Positions 1 to 7,317 of a DNA stretch of 64,000 nucleotides are shown here, piece by piece. The stretch comes from JBEKHT01 sp049516595 (GTDB lineage: Bacteria; Chloroflexota; Anaerolineae; Anaerolineales; RBG-16-64-43): the NCBI GenBank assembly GCA_049516595.1, contig JBEKSY010000002.1, positions 1 through 64,000 on the forward strand, written 5' to 3'. The notes beneath the pieces are model-generated. The model had not been told where the DNA came from, did no database searches, and was given only the letters and a program-made list of their open reading frames with translations. Both the position numbers and the translations under genes were made by a program. How positions within the stretch are numbered: the stretch's first letter is position 1; each line of letters opens with the position of its first letter.

Positions 1-119
1 TTGTGCCCCGCAAGGGGTATCTCGCACGCGGTGGACCTGACCGTGCGTACCCGGAAGCCGCCGAGCGGAGGGTAGCGGGAGGGGAGGAAGCCGCGGAGGC
101 CAAACGCAAAGGAGAAGCC

Positions 120-938
120 ATGGCACTTGTATCTCTCAAGTCGTTGCTCGAAGCCGGGGTGCACTTCGGCCATCGAACAGAGAAGTGGCACCCCAAAATG
201 AGGCCCTATATCTTTACCGAACGCAATGGGGTCCACATCATCGACTTGCAACAGACCGTCGCCGCCCTAACGGAGGTTCATTCGTTGGTGAGCGGCCTGG
301 TGGCCCAAGGGGGGACGATCTTGTTCGTGGGGACGAAGCGCCAGGCGCAGGATACCGTGGAAGAGGAAGCCACGCGGGCCAACATGCCGTATGTGATCGA
401 TCGGTGGCTGGGCGGGACCCTGACGAACTGGCGGACCATCAAGGAGCGGATTGACGAGCTGGATCGGCTGGAGAAGATGGGAGCATCTGGGGAGTTTGAG
501 CGCCTGACCAAGAAGGAGGAGCTCATGTTCCGCCGGCGCATGGCGCGCCTCGCCCAGCGTTTGGGCGGGTTGCGCAAGATGGTCTCCCTCCCTTCGGCCC
601 TTTTCGTGATCGACGTTAATCGCGAAGAGACCGCGGTCCACGAGGCGAATATCCTGCGTATCCCTGTGATTGCGCTAGTGGACACCAATTGTGATCCCTC
701 TGGCATAGACTACATCATCCCCTCCAACGACGACGCGATCCGAGCCATCCGCCTGCTGACGGCGAAGACCGCGGATGCGGTGCTGGAAGGGGTTGGGCTG
801 CGGAAAGACAAGGAGCAGGTCGAGGAGGCCCCTCAGGTCGAAAGTGATGAAGCGCTGCTGGGCGAGGCGACGCTGGCGAAGATGCGCGACGAACAAGGGA
901 CGAGCGGTTCTGAAGAGGAGAAGGCTGGAGGAGTATGA
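120..938 (+). CDS. rpsB: 30S ribosomal protein S2
   Basis: S2 is a primary component of the small ribosomal subunit and is needed for S1 binding and initiation. The 272-residue product opens with the family's typical LKSLLEAGVHFGHRT stretch and has HIIDLQQT, GTLTNWRTI and DTNCDP(S)GIDY(I)IPSNDDA motifs. The frame is open back to base 3, but the ATG at 120 is preceded by GGAGAAG and matches the usual S2 N-terminus, so I reject the upstream extension. The C-terminal tail is acidic (EEAPQVESDEALL). It overlaps tsf by 4 bases (ATGA), indicating translational coupling. Identification is firm. Confidence 0.97.
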   Translation: MALVSLKSLLEAGVHFGHRTEKWHPKMRPYIFTERNGVHIIDLQQTVAALTEVHSLVSGLVAQGGTILFVGTKRQAQDTVEEEATRANMPYVIDRWLGGTLTNWRTIKERIDELDRLEKMGASGEFERLTKKEELMFRRRMARLAQRLGGLRKMVSLPSALFVIDVNREETAVHEANILRIPVIALVDTNCDPSGIDYIIPSNDDAIRAIRLLTAKTADAVLEGVGLRKDKEQVEEAPQVESDEALLGEATLAKMRDEQGTSGSEEEKAGGV

Positions 939-1549
939 GTCGGGCGATGGAGATTCCCACGGCTCAAGTCAAGCAGTTGCGCGAGTTGACCGGCGCGGGC
1001 ATTCTGGATTGTCGCACGGCGCTGGAGGAGACGGGAGGCGATGTGGACAAGGCCGTTCAGCACCTTCGCGAGAAGGGCTTGGCGGCAGCGGAGAAGCGCT
1101 TGGGACGGGAGACGCGGGAAGGTTTCATCGATCTTTACAGCCATGGAAATGGCCGCGTGGGGGTCATGGTGGAAGTGAATTGTGAGACCGACTTTGTCGC
1201 CCGGACCGAGGAGTTTCGCCGCTTTGTCCACGAAGTCGCCCTGCAGGTTGCGGCGGCTTGCCCTCTGTATCTGGACGTGAGTCAAACCCCGTCTGAGGTT
1301 GTGGAGGTGGAACGAACTGAGGCGCGCAACCAAGCTCGCCGAGAAGGAAAGCCTGAGAAGGTTTGGGATCGCATTGTCGAAGGGCGTCTGGACAAGTTCT
1401 ACCAGGAGGTGTGCCTCCTCCGTCAGCCCTATATTCGTGACGACCAGATGACCGTCGCGGATGTTCTCCGGCAGGTGATCGCCTCCACCGGGGAGAATGT
1501 GGTCATCCGGCGCTTTCAGCGCTGGGAGGTGGGCCAAGAGGCTGGGTGA
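935..1549 (+). CDS. tsf: Elongation factor Ts
   Basis: EF-Ts catalyses GDP release from EF-Tu. The 204-residue protein has the N-terminal UBA-like segment (VKQLRELTGAGILDCRTALEE), the RLGRETREG stretch and the hallmark VNCETDFVAR. It is the short form seen in several thermophilic and Chloroflexota-like lineages, shorter than the roughly 280-residue enterobacterial protein because the core domain is reduced. The start at 935 overlaps the rpsB stop; an in-frame ATG at 947 (MEIPTAQ) is an alternative. rpsB-tsf adjacency is near-universal and supports the call. Confidence 0.96.
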   Translation: MSRAMEIPTAQVKQLRELTGAGILDCRTALEETGGDVDKAVQHLREKGLAAAEKRLGRETREGFIDLYSHGNGRVGVMVEVNCETDFVARTEEFRRFVHEVALQVAAACPLYLDVSQTPSEVVEVERTEARNQARREGKPEKVWDRIVEGRLDKFYQEVCLLRQPYIRDDQMTVADVLRQVIASTGENVVIRRFQRWEVGQEAG

Positions 1550-1608
1550 GTCAGGGCGGGTCAACGAGAAGGTTGGCCCGCTTTTCTTGAAGGGGGGAGG
1601 AGGGGCGC

Positions 1609-2325
1609 ATGGCTCTGCAATACGAACGCATCCTTCTCAAACTGGGAGGGGAAGCTCTGGCTGGAGCGGAGGGCAGCGGCATCGATCCGATGAGGGCGGA
1701 GGACCTGGCCGTTCGCATTCATGCGGTGCAGGAGTGCGGCGTACAAGTAGCGGTGGTCATCGGGGCGGGGAACCTGTGGCGCGGGGACCGCGGCCTGGCG
1801 CGCAGCATGGAGCGTGCGACCGCAGACTATATGGGCATGATTGCGACCGTCATGAACGCGCTGGCCCTGATGGACGCCCTGGAGCGGATGGGGGTCATCA
1901 CGCGGGTGCAGTCTGCCATCGAGATGCGTGCGGTGGCCGAGCCCTACATTCGCCGGCGGGCCATCCGCCATCTGGAAAAAGGCCGGGTGGTCATCTTTGG
2001 AGGGGGGACCGGCAATCCCTTCTTTTCCACCGACACCGCAGCGGCTCTACGCGCGATGGAGATCAGTGCCCATGTGCTGATCAAGGCCACTAAAGTGGAT
2101 GGGGTGTACGACGAGGACCCGCAGAAGAACCCCGCTGCCCATAAGCTCGAGAAGCTGAGCTATATCGAAGCCCTCAATCGTCGCCTGGGAGTGATGGACA
2201 GCACGGCCATTTCCCTCTGCATGGACAACAATCTCCCCATTCTGGTCCTCAATCTCTGGGAACCGGGAAGCCTCGAAAACGCGGTTGAGGGGAAGCGGAT
2301 CGGGACCTTCATCGGCCCCGATTGA
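1609..2325 (+). CDS. pyrH: UMP kinase
   Basis: Phosphorylates UMP to UDP in pyrimidine nucleotide synthesis; member of the amino-acid-kinase fold. The 238-residue sequence shows LLKLGGEAL near the N-terminus, the GAGNLWRG loop, DYMGMIATVMNALA and the GGGTGNPFFSTDTAA phosphate-binding segment, followed by ATKVDGVYDEDP. Length matches the bacterial hexameric UMPK. The ATG is preceded by a purine-rich GGGGGGAGGAGGGGC ribosome-binding site. It sits 59 bases after tsf in the standard rpsB-tsf-pyrH-frr order. Confidence 0.96.
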   Translation: MALQYERILLKLGGEALAGAEGSGIDPMRAEDLAVRIHAVQECGVQVAVVIGAGNLWRGDRGLARSMERATADYMGMIATVMNALALMDALERMGVITRVQSAIEMRAVAEPYIRRRAIRHLEKGRVVIFGGGTGNPFFSTDTAAALRAMEISAHVLIKATKVDGVYDEDPQKNPAAHKLEKLSYIEALNRRLGVMDSTAISLCMDNNLPILVLNLWEPGSLENAVEGKRIGTFIGPD

Positions 2326-2479
2326 TTCCTGGCCCCCAGCCGGGTCCCCTGTCCGTAGCTCTGCGCCCGCTCCCGCTTCCAAAGGGGGGCATTTTTCGAA
2401 TTGCTCCTTTTGGATTATCCTTGGCTTGAGATGGAGCTCGTTCCAGCGCGAGGATTCGATAACCCAGGAGCGATTCCCA

Positions 2480-3037
2480 ATGGTCAAGGATGCATTGGCC
2501 GAGGCTGAGACTCGAATGAAAGGCGCGGTAAAGTCTCTGGAGGAGGAACTGGCCACCCTCAGGACGGGTCGCGCCAGTCCGGCGCTGGTCGAGCGCTTGG
2601 AGGTCGATTACTACGGTGCGGCCACGCCTCTCATGCAGCTGGCGACCATCTCGGCGCCTGAAGCTCGATTGCTCACCATCAAGCCATTTGACCCCGGATC
2701 GCTCAAAGGCATCGAGCGCGCGATCCAGGGTTCCGAATTGGGCCTGACCCCCTCCAATGACGGCAAGATCATCCGGTTGACCATTCCGGCGCTCACCGAG
2801 GAACGACGGCACGAGTTGGTGAAGATTGTGAACCATCGAACAGAGGAATCGCGGGTTGCCGTTCGCAACATCCGTCGGGATGTTCACAATGACCTGCGCG
2901 AGTTCGAAAAAGAGAAGCTCATGTCGGAAGATGAATTGAAGCGGGGCGAGGAAGACCTTCAGAAGCTTACCGATCGCTACATCGGGAACCTGGATGAGAT
3001 GAACCGGCGCAAAGAGGCTGAGATCATGGAGGTCTAG
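2480..3037 (+). CDS. frr: Ribosome recycling factor
   Basis: RRF works with EF-G to split post-termination ribosomes. The 185-residue product has the canonical LRTGRASPALVE segment, DYYGAATPLMQLATIS, the hinge region around LTIKPFDPGSLKGIERAI, and a long C-terminal helix (EEDLQKLTDRYIGNLDEM). The frame is open from 2285, overlapping pyrH, but the ATG at 2480 with an upstream CCAGGAGCG gives the conserved N-terminus (MVKDALAEAETRM). A 154-base gap separates it from pyrH, larger than usual in this operon, and could hold a secondary promoter. Confidence 0.96.
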   Translation: MVKDALAEAETRMKGAVKSLEEELATLRTGRASPALVERLEVDYYGAATPLMQLATISAPEARLLTIKPFDPGSLKGIERAIQGSELGLTPSNDGKIIRLTIPALTEERRHELVKIVNHRTEESRVAVRNIRRDVHNDLREFEKEKLMSEDELKRGEEDLQKLTDRYIGNLDEMNRRKEAEIMEV

Positions 3038-3066
3038 TCGCCGCAGGGAGATGGGGCGAGAGGTCC

Positions 3067-3852
3067 GTGCGGACAGGAGCCGTGACAATCAAGCGATCGG
3101 ATCCAGCAGAGGAAGGGACCAAGGCCGTTCCATCCGGGCTGCCGGAGAAGATCCCGCAGCACGTGGCGATCATCATGGACGGGAATGGCCGCTGGGCCAG
3201 CCAGCGCAACTTGCCCCGATTGGCGGGGCATCGGGCGGGTACCGAGAACCTGCGGCGAGTGATCACTGCCTGCGTCGAGTTCGGCATTCACTACCTCACG
3301 CTGTATGCCTTCTCTACCGAGAACTGGAGCCGGCCCGAAGACGAGGTCCAGGGCCTGCTCTCGATTCTGGAGGATGTTCTCGACCGCGAGCTTGCGGAAC
3401 TAAACCGGGAAGGTGTTCAACTTCGGCACATCGGTCGGCTGGACGGGATCAGCCCCCACCTGCAGGGAAAGATACAGCAGGCCATCGAACGGACGAAGGG
3501 CAATCAGCGTTTGGTGCTCAACGTCGCTTTCAACTACGGTGGGCGAGACGAAATTGTCCAGGCCGTGCGCCGGATGATCGCGGCTGGGGTCCGGGCCGAT
3601 CAGGTGACCGAACAGTTGTTCAGCCAGTATTTGTTCACTGCGGGCACCCCCGACCCGGATCTGATCATTCGCACTTCGGGCGAGCTGCGCATGAGCAACT
3701 TCCTCATCTGGCAATGCGCCTACGCCGAGTGGTACATTACCCCCGTCTATTGGCCCGACTTCGACAAAGAGGAGCTGCGCCTGGCCCTCTGGGAATACAG
3801 CCAGAGGGATCGGCGCTTTGGCCGAACGCCCACCGCTTGGGGCGCGTCCTAG
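3067..3852 (+). CDS. uppS: Isoprenyl transferase (undecaprenyl diphosphate synthase)
   Basis: A cis-prenyltransferase that condenses isopentenyl diphosphate onto farnesyl diphosphate to make the undecaprenyl carrier used in cell-wall synthesis. The sequence shows HVAIIMDGNGRWA (catalytic Asp and diphosphate-binding loop), YLTLYAFSTENWSRP, and the C-terminal PDLIIRTSGELRMSNFLIWQCAYAEWY block split over about 30 residues. Length is 261 residues with a GTG start at 3067; GTG 3082 (MTIKRSD) is an alternative start. It lies 29 bases after frr and just before cdsA, the standard order. Confidence 0.95.
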   Translation: MRTGAVTIKRSDPAEEGTKAVPSGLPEKIPQHVAIIMDGNGRWASQRNLPRLAGHRAGTENLRRVITACVEFGIHYLTLYAFSTENWSRPEDEVQGLLSILEDVLDRELAELNREGVQLRHIGRLDGISPHLQGKIQQAIERTKGNQRLVLNVAFNYGGRDEIVQAVRRMIAAGVRADQVTEQLFSQYLFTAGTPDPDLIIRTSGELRMSNFLIWQCAYAEWYITPVYWPDFDKEELRLALWEYSQRDRRFGRTPTAWGAS

Positions 3853-3859
3853 AGGGTTC

Positions 3860-4687
3860 ATGCTCCGGGATCGCATCGTCGTGGCGCTTCTGTTATTGCC
3901 CGTTGCGCTCTGGCTGATCGCAAGCGGGGGTCTTCCCTTTTGGGCTTTGGTGTCGATCTTCCTCGTCCTGGGGGGGATCGAGTACGGGCAGCTTTTTGAA
4001 CATATGGGCCTGAGACCGAGCTCTTGGCTGGTGGCCGCAGGCATTCTGGCCGTCATTGCGATGCGCGCCTGGGCTGGCTTTGACCATGCCGGTATTCTCC
4101 TGCTGCTGATCACCCAGGGGGCACTGCTCTGGTACCTGATCCAGTACGAGCGCGGGGCCTCCCGCTCGGGGAGCGAGTTTGCGGTAACCCTGGGGGGAAT
4201 CCTCTATGTCGGCTGGCTGGGGGCTTACCTGGTTTCCCTCAGAGCCCTGCCCGACGGAACCTGGTGGTTCCTCATCGTCATGCCCGCGATTTGGATTGGC
4301 GATTCCTTGGCCTTCAGCATCGGGCGCCGGTTTGGTCGGCACCGCATGACGCCTCGTCTGAGCCCAAGGAAGACCTGGGAGGGCTACCTCGGGTCGGTCC
4401 TGGGGGGTGCTCTGAGCGGGGGCGGGTTGGCTCTCGCCTGGCAGATTGCCGCCCAGCCAGCCAGTGGATTGCGCGCGCTCAGCGGCCTTCTGATCGGAGG
4501 GCTGGTGGGTGCTCTGGCCCCGCTGGGCGACTTGGCCATCAGCATGATCAAGCGCGAGGCCGGAGTCAAGGATTCGGGAAACCTCCTCCCAGGACATGGT
4601 GGCGCGCTGGACCGGATTGATTCCTGGATTGTCGCCGCCTCCGTCGGCTACTACCTCGTCGTGAGCATCGCTCCATTCTTCCGCTGA
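3860..4687 (+). CDS. cdsA: Phosphatidate cytidylyltransferase
   Basis: Integral membrane enzyme that makes CDP-diacylglycerol from phosphatidate and CTP, feeding all bacterial phospholipids. The 275-residue protein is strongly hydrophobic with about seven or eight membrane segments. It ends with the CTP_transf_1 signature: SMIKREAGVKDSGN followed by LLPGHGGALDRIDS. WIGDSLAFSIGRRFGRH and LSPRKTWEG are also typical. The frame opens at 3818 inside uppS, but the ATG at 3860, 7 bases past the uppS stop with an upstream AGAGGG, gives the expected N-terminal membrane segment. Last gene of this operon; dxr and rseP, often next, are absent. Confidence 0.95.
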   Translation: MLRDRIVVALLLLPVALWLIASGGLPFWALVSIFLVLGGIEYGQLFEHMGLRPSSWLVAAGILAVIAMRAWAGFDHAGILLLLITQGALLWYLIQYERGASRSGSEFAVTLGGILYVGWLGAYLVSLRALPDGTWWFLIVMPAIWIGDSLAFSIGRRFGRHRMTPRLSPRKTWEGYLGSVLGGALSGGGLALAWQIAAQPASGLRALSGLLIGGLVGALAPLGDLAISMIKREAGVKDSGNLLPGHGGALDRIDSWIVAASVGYYLVVSIAPFFR

Positions 4688-5183
4688 TCCCGACAGTGCC
4701 TCTGAAATCGGCTGAGCCGGACCCCCCGCGATGGCGGATCGACGAGAGACAGATACGCTTGCCCCAAAAAAGGGAGCGGTTTGGCTCCGGCGGAGGGGGG
4801 GATACAAACCCGGTGCGCGGTAGGCAGTCGCTAGCCGGGCCTCCTCAGAGGCAGGGCACGCGCAGAGGTCGGTTCGGATGGCGCAGGGGGGTCAGAGCCA
4901 AACAGCCGGGGCTGAGCGGATGAGCCCCGGAGCGCCAAGCCGCCACGAGGGATTCGGGACTGAGTGGATCAACCCGAGAAGAACAACAGGTGAAACGCTG
5001 GAGGGTGCGACGCAGGGCATCGCGCCGCCTAGACCCAAGGAGATCCCCTCTCCCTCCCCTTGGTGGCCCGGGAGGGCCGGGAGGGCCCAGCGGATGCCAG
5101 AAACGCAAAGAGATCGCCCCTGTCTCGGCTCGAGAGGATCAAGCCGAGGCTAGCCCTCGGGATATTCGCGCCCGCCTGCGGCT
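4688..5183. other. Gene-free convergent gap rich in inverted repeats
   Basis: Nearly 500 bases between the converging cdsA and FHA genes with no convincing reading frame. Three strong inverted repeats are visible. The first is a perfect 8-bp stem (CCGGGGCT/AGCCCCGG, 9-base loop) at 4906-4930. The second is a 7-bp stem (GGTGCGA/TCGCGCC, one wobble) at 5004-5026. The third is a perfect 7-bp stem (CTCGGCT/AGCCGAG) at 5124-5148. A weaker CCAAGG/CCTTGG pair lies at 5035-5063. None is followed by a long T-run. I looked for RNase P RNA, tmRNA and SRP RNA hallmarks and did not find them. It may be terminators or an unrecognised structured RNA. Confidence 0.4.
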
Positions 5184-5732
5184 CTAGGGAGTGGGACAGC
5201 CCATGCCGAACCAAGCGCAATACAGGTTGTTGGTGTCGACGTAATAGACAACCGCCACGAGGACCACGCAAAGCACGAGTACCAAACAGCCGCAGCCGAT
5301 CAGGAGATTGCGCGTGGTGTGGTTTTTCTTCGTGGGAGCGATGCCTGCGGCGGGCGTTGCCGATGGGGGTTGGGGTACCGCCTCCACAGGCATCTTGGCT
5401 ACCGAGGCCGCCACCGTGGCCCCTACCCCCTCGCCCTCAAAGGAGAAAACCACGTTTTCGCCAAGGGTGACCTCGTCACCCGGGGTAAGCATGCGCTGCC
5501 CGGTGATGCGCTGCTTGTTGACGAAGGTCCCGTTGGTTGAGCCCAGGTCTTCCAGCATGTAGGTGCCCTGCTTGCTGGTCAGACGGGCGTGTGAGCGCGA
5601 GATCTCTGGGTCGGGGATGACGATATCCGCCGAGGCCTCGCGACCGATCGTGAGGCTATCCTTCGTGAGCTCGTAGACCTTTCCTGGGGTGGGCCCGCTG
5701 CGCATGACAAGACGTTGACGTTCGCTGGACAT
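5184..5732 (-). CDS. FHA-domain protein with C-terminal membrane anchor
   Basis: 182 residues. Residues about 25-95 form a forkhead-associated (phosphothreonine-binding) domain with all core motifs: TIGREASADIVI, SRSHARL and GSTNGTFVN, followed by GDEVTLGENVVFSFE. A Pro/Ala-rich linker (about 100-130) leads to one hydrophobic segment (LLIGCGCLVLVLCVVLVAVVYYV, in two pieces of 12 and 11 residues) and a short Cys-containing tail. This suggests a cytoplasmic FHA domain held at the membrane, which by family knowledge would bind a Ser/Thr-kinase-phosphorylated partner; no kinase gene is nearby. The ATG is preceded by GGAGGA, and a near-consensus promoter lies just upstream. Substrate unknown. Confidence 0.85.
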   Translation of the reverse strand: MSSERQRLVMRSGPTPGKVYELTKDSLTIGREASADIVIPDPEISRSHARLTSKQGTYMLEDLGSTNGTFVNKQRITGQRMLTPGDEVTLGENVVFSFEGEGVGATVAASVAKMPVEAVPQPPSATPAAGIAPTKKNHTTRNLLIGCGCLVLVLCVVLVAVVYYVDTNNLYCAWFGMGCPTP

Positions 5733-5761
5733 TTCGTCCTCCGGGTTTTGAGCTTGCAGCG

Positions 5762-5790
5762 AGTGTACATGGACTTGAAGGCGGAGTCAA
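5762..5790 (-). promoter_or_regulatory. Promoter of the FHA gene
   Basis: Reading the minus strand, TTGACT (5785-5790) and TACACT (5762-5767) are separated by exactly 17 bases, a good sigma-70-type match. The expected start of transcription is about 20 bases upstream of the FHA start codon. It points away from the pheST promoter about 90 bases further on. Confidence 0.65.
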
Positions 5791-5877
5791 CTGATGTCGC
5801 CAAAGTGATGTCACCAAAGGGGGAGTGGTCGCCAAGCCGACTGGTTGGGCCTGGCCCGTGCCGGAATTCGCTTCGTC

Positions 5878-5905
5878 TTGACAGAGGGCTCGGATTGCCG
5901 ATAAT
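5878..5905 (+). promoter_or_regulatory. Promoter of the T-box/pheST transcript
   Basis: Perfect -35 TTGACA (5878-5883) and -10 GATAAT (5900-5905) with a 16-base spacer. Transcription is predicted from about 5912, giving a roughly 330-base leader before pheS, which suits a full-length T-box. Confidence 0.7.
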
Positions 5906-5911
5906 GAGGCC

Positions 5912-6222
5912 ATAAGCAAAGGCCTTGACGGAGGAAAGTAAACCGCCGGGGGTTGCCAGGGAGGCCGAGGTCGAGACTGGGAGCCCGGCCCAACCGCAGG
6001 CAGTTGAAGTTCCCTCCCGAGCCGTTCAGGTGGACCGCGTCGTCTTCCAGCGCGTAGTCTGAGCCGGTACTCGGCCGTTACCCGAGAAGGCCCTCTCCCG
6101 GAGGAGACGGCAGGTGATCCGGGCGGGGGATGCGGAGCGAGTTGGGCCCGTTGCAGCGGCTGGGGTCCGACTAACCAGGGTGGTACCGCGGGTTTTGATC
6201 CCGTCCCTGATTGGACGGGATT
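5912..6222 (+). promoter_or_regulatory. T-box riboswitch leader controlling pheST
   Basis: The conserved T-box sequence AGGGTGGTACCGCGG lies at 6177-6191. It is immediately followed by an intrinsic terminator: a 9-bp stem (ATCCCGTCC/GGACGGGAT) at 6198-6221, then TTTTGTTTG. In this RNA class uncharged tRNA pairs through its anticodon with a specifier codon in stem I and through its CCA end with the T-box bulge, favouring the antiterminator. By position the ligand should be tRNA-Phe (specifier UUC). A UUC at 6025-6027 followed by A is one candidate, but I cannot fold stem I with confidence. Terminator and T-box pairing are mutually exclusive as expected. Confidence 0.88.
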
Positions 6223-6229
6223 TTGTTTG
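6198..6229 (+). terminator. T-box-controlled intrinsic terminator upstream of pheS
   Basis: Nine-base-pair stem with a 6-base loop (CTGATT) followed by a T-rich tract (TTTTGTTTG). It overlaps the 3' side of the T-box antiterminator and ends about 20 bases before the pheS start. Confidence 0.8.
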
Positions 6230-6242
6230 CTGTGGAGGCTCG

Positions 6243-7268
6243 ATGATTGAGCAACTCGACCGAATGGAGCAGGAGGCGATCGCGGCCTTGAGCTACGTGC
6301 GGGTAAGAGATGACCTGACGGTTTGGCGCGGAGCCTATCTGGGTCGCAGTTCGAAGCTCATGATCTTCATCGGCGATCTGGGCAAGCTCTCGAGTTCGGA
6401 CCGACCGGCCTTGGGACGACGAGCCAACGAGGTCAAGCGGCGGTTGGAGGAGGCCTATCAGTCCAAGCTGGAGGAGCTCCACCGCCAGGTGCTGGAGCGG
6501 ACGCTCCACGAGGAGAGACTGGACGTCACCTTGCCCGGGCGCCCCACGCCGCGCGGTCGACTCCACCCCTCCACCCAAATCGTACGTCGAATCGCTTCGG
6601 TCTGGGCCGATATGGGCTTCCAGGTCTACCGCAGCCGCGAGGTCGAGACGGACGAGTACAACTTCGGACTGCTCAACATGCCCCCCGATCATCCAGCACG
6701 CGATCAATGGGACACTTTCTATACCACGGTTCCTAACATCATCCTGAGAACTCACACCTCTCCTGGGCAGATGCACGTCATGCGCGAGTGCGCGCCCGAG
6801 CCGATCCGTGTGATCCTGCCGGGAATGTGCTACCGCTACGAGCAGATTACCGCCCGTTCCGAGATCCAGTTCAATCAGGTCGAGGGGCTTGCGGTCGGAC
6901 GCCAGATCACCTTCGCCAACCTCAAAGGGACCCTCTCGGATTTCGCACGCCGCATGTTCGGCCCTTCTGTCCGATCCCGCTTCCGGGCAGACTACTTCCC
7001 GTTCACCGAGCCCAGCGCCGAGATGGATGTGGAGTGCTTTGTCTGCGGAGGTCAGGGATGCGCCGTCTGTAAGCACAGCGGTTGGCTGGAGATTCTAGGA
7101 GCCGGAATGGTGCACCCGAGTGTTTTGCGTAACGGGGGTTACGACCCGAGGCATTTCTCGGGCTTTGCCTTCGGCCTGGGCCCGGAGCGGATCGCGATGT
7201 TGCGCTACGGCATCGGAGACATCCGTTCCTTCTGGGCGAACGACCTGCGCTTCCTGGAGCAGTTCTGA
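6243..7268 (+). CDS. pheS: Phenylalanyl-tRNA synthetase alpha subunit
   Basis: Catalytic subunit of the alpha2/beta2 class II enzyme that charges tRNA-Phe. 341 residues: an N-terminal coiled-coil arm (about 40-85, rich in charged heptads), then motif 1 (GRLHPSTQIVRRIASVWADMG region), motif 2 around RTHTSPGQMHVM and PGMCYRYEQITAR, FNQVEGLAVG, and motif 3 FAFGLGPERIAMLRYG. A small Cys cluster (CFVCGGQGCAVCKHSGW) lies before motif 3, as in many bacterial PheS. The start ATG 6243 is 22 bases beyond the T-box terminator; the frame extends to 6114 inside the leader RNA, which I reject. Confidence 0.97.
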   Translation: MIEQLDRMEQEAIAALSYVRVRDDLTVWRGAYLGRSSKLMIFIGDLGKLSSSDRPALGRRANEVKRRLEEAYQSKLEELHRQVLERTLHEERLDVTLPGRPTPRGRLHPSTQIVRRIASVWADMGFQVYRSREVETDEYNFGLLNMPPDHPARDQWDTFYTTVPNIILRTHTSPGQMHVMRECAPEPIRVILPGMCYRYEQITARSEIQFNQVEGLAVGRQITFANLKGTLSDFARRMFGPSVRSRFRADYFPFTEPSAEMDVECFVCGGQGCAVCKHSGWLEILGAGMVHPSVLRNGGYDPRHFSGFAFGLGPERIAMLRYGIGDIRSFWANDLRFLEQF

Positions 7269-7317
7269 AACCTGGCGGACCGAGCCGCAGCGAATTGGAG
7301 TGATTGGAGTCTTCCTC

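Noticed and set aside
3..119. Upstream extension of the S2 reading frame
   Set aside because: The peptide is Arg/Gly-rich without family similarity; ATG 120 has a ribosome-binding site and the canonical N-terminus.
6029..6039. Second T-box core inside the pheST leader
   Set aside because: One base short of the consensus and not followed by a terminator; probably part of the leader's own helices.
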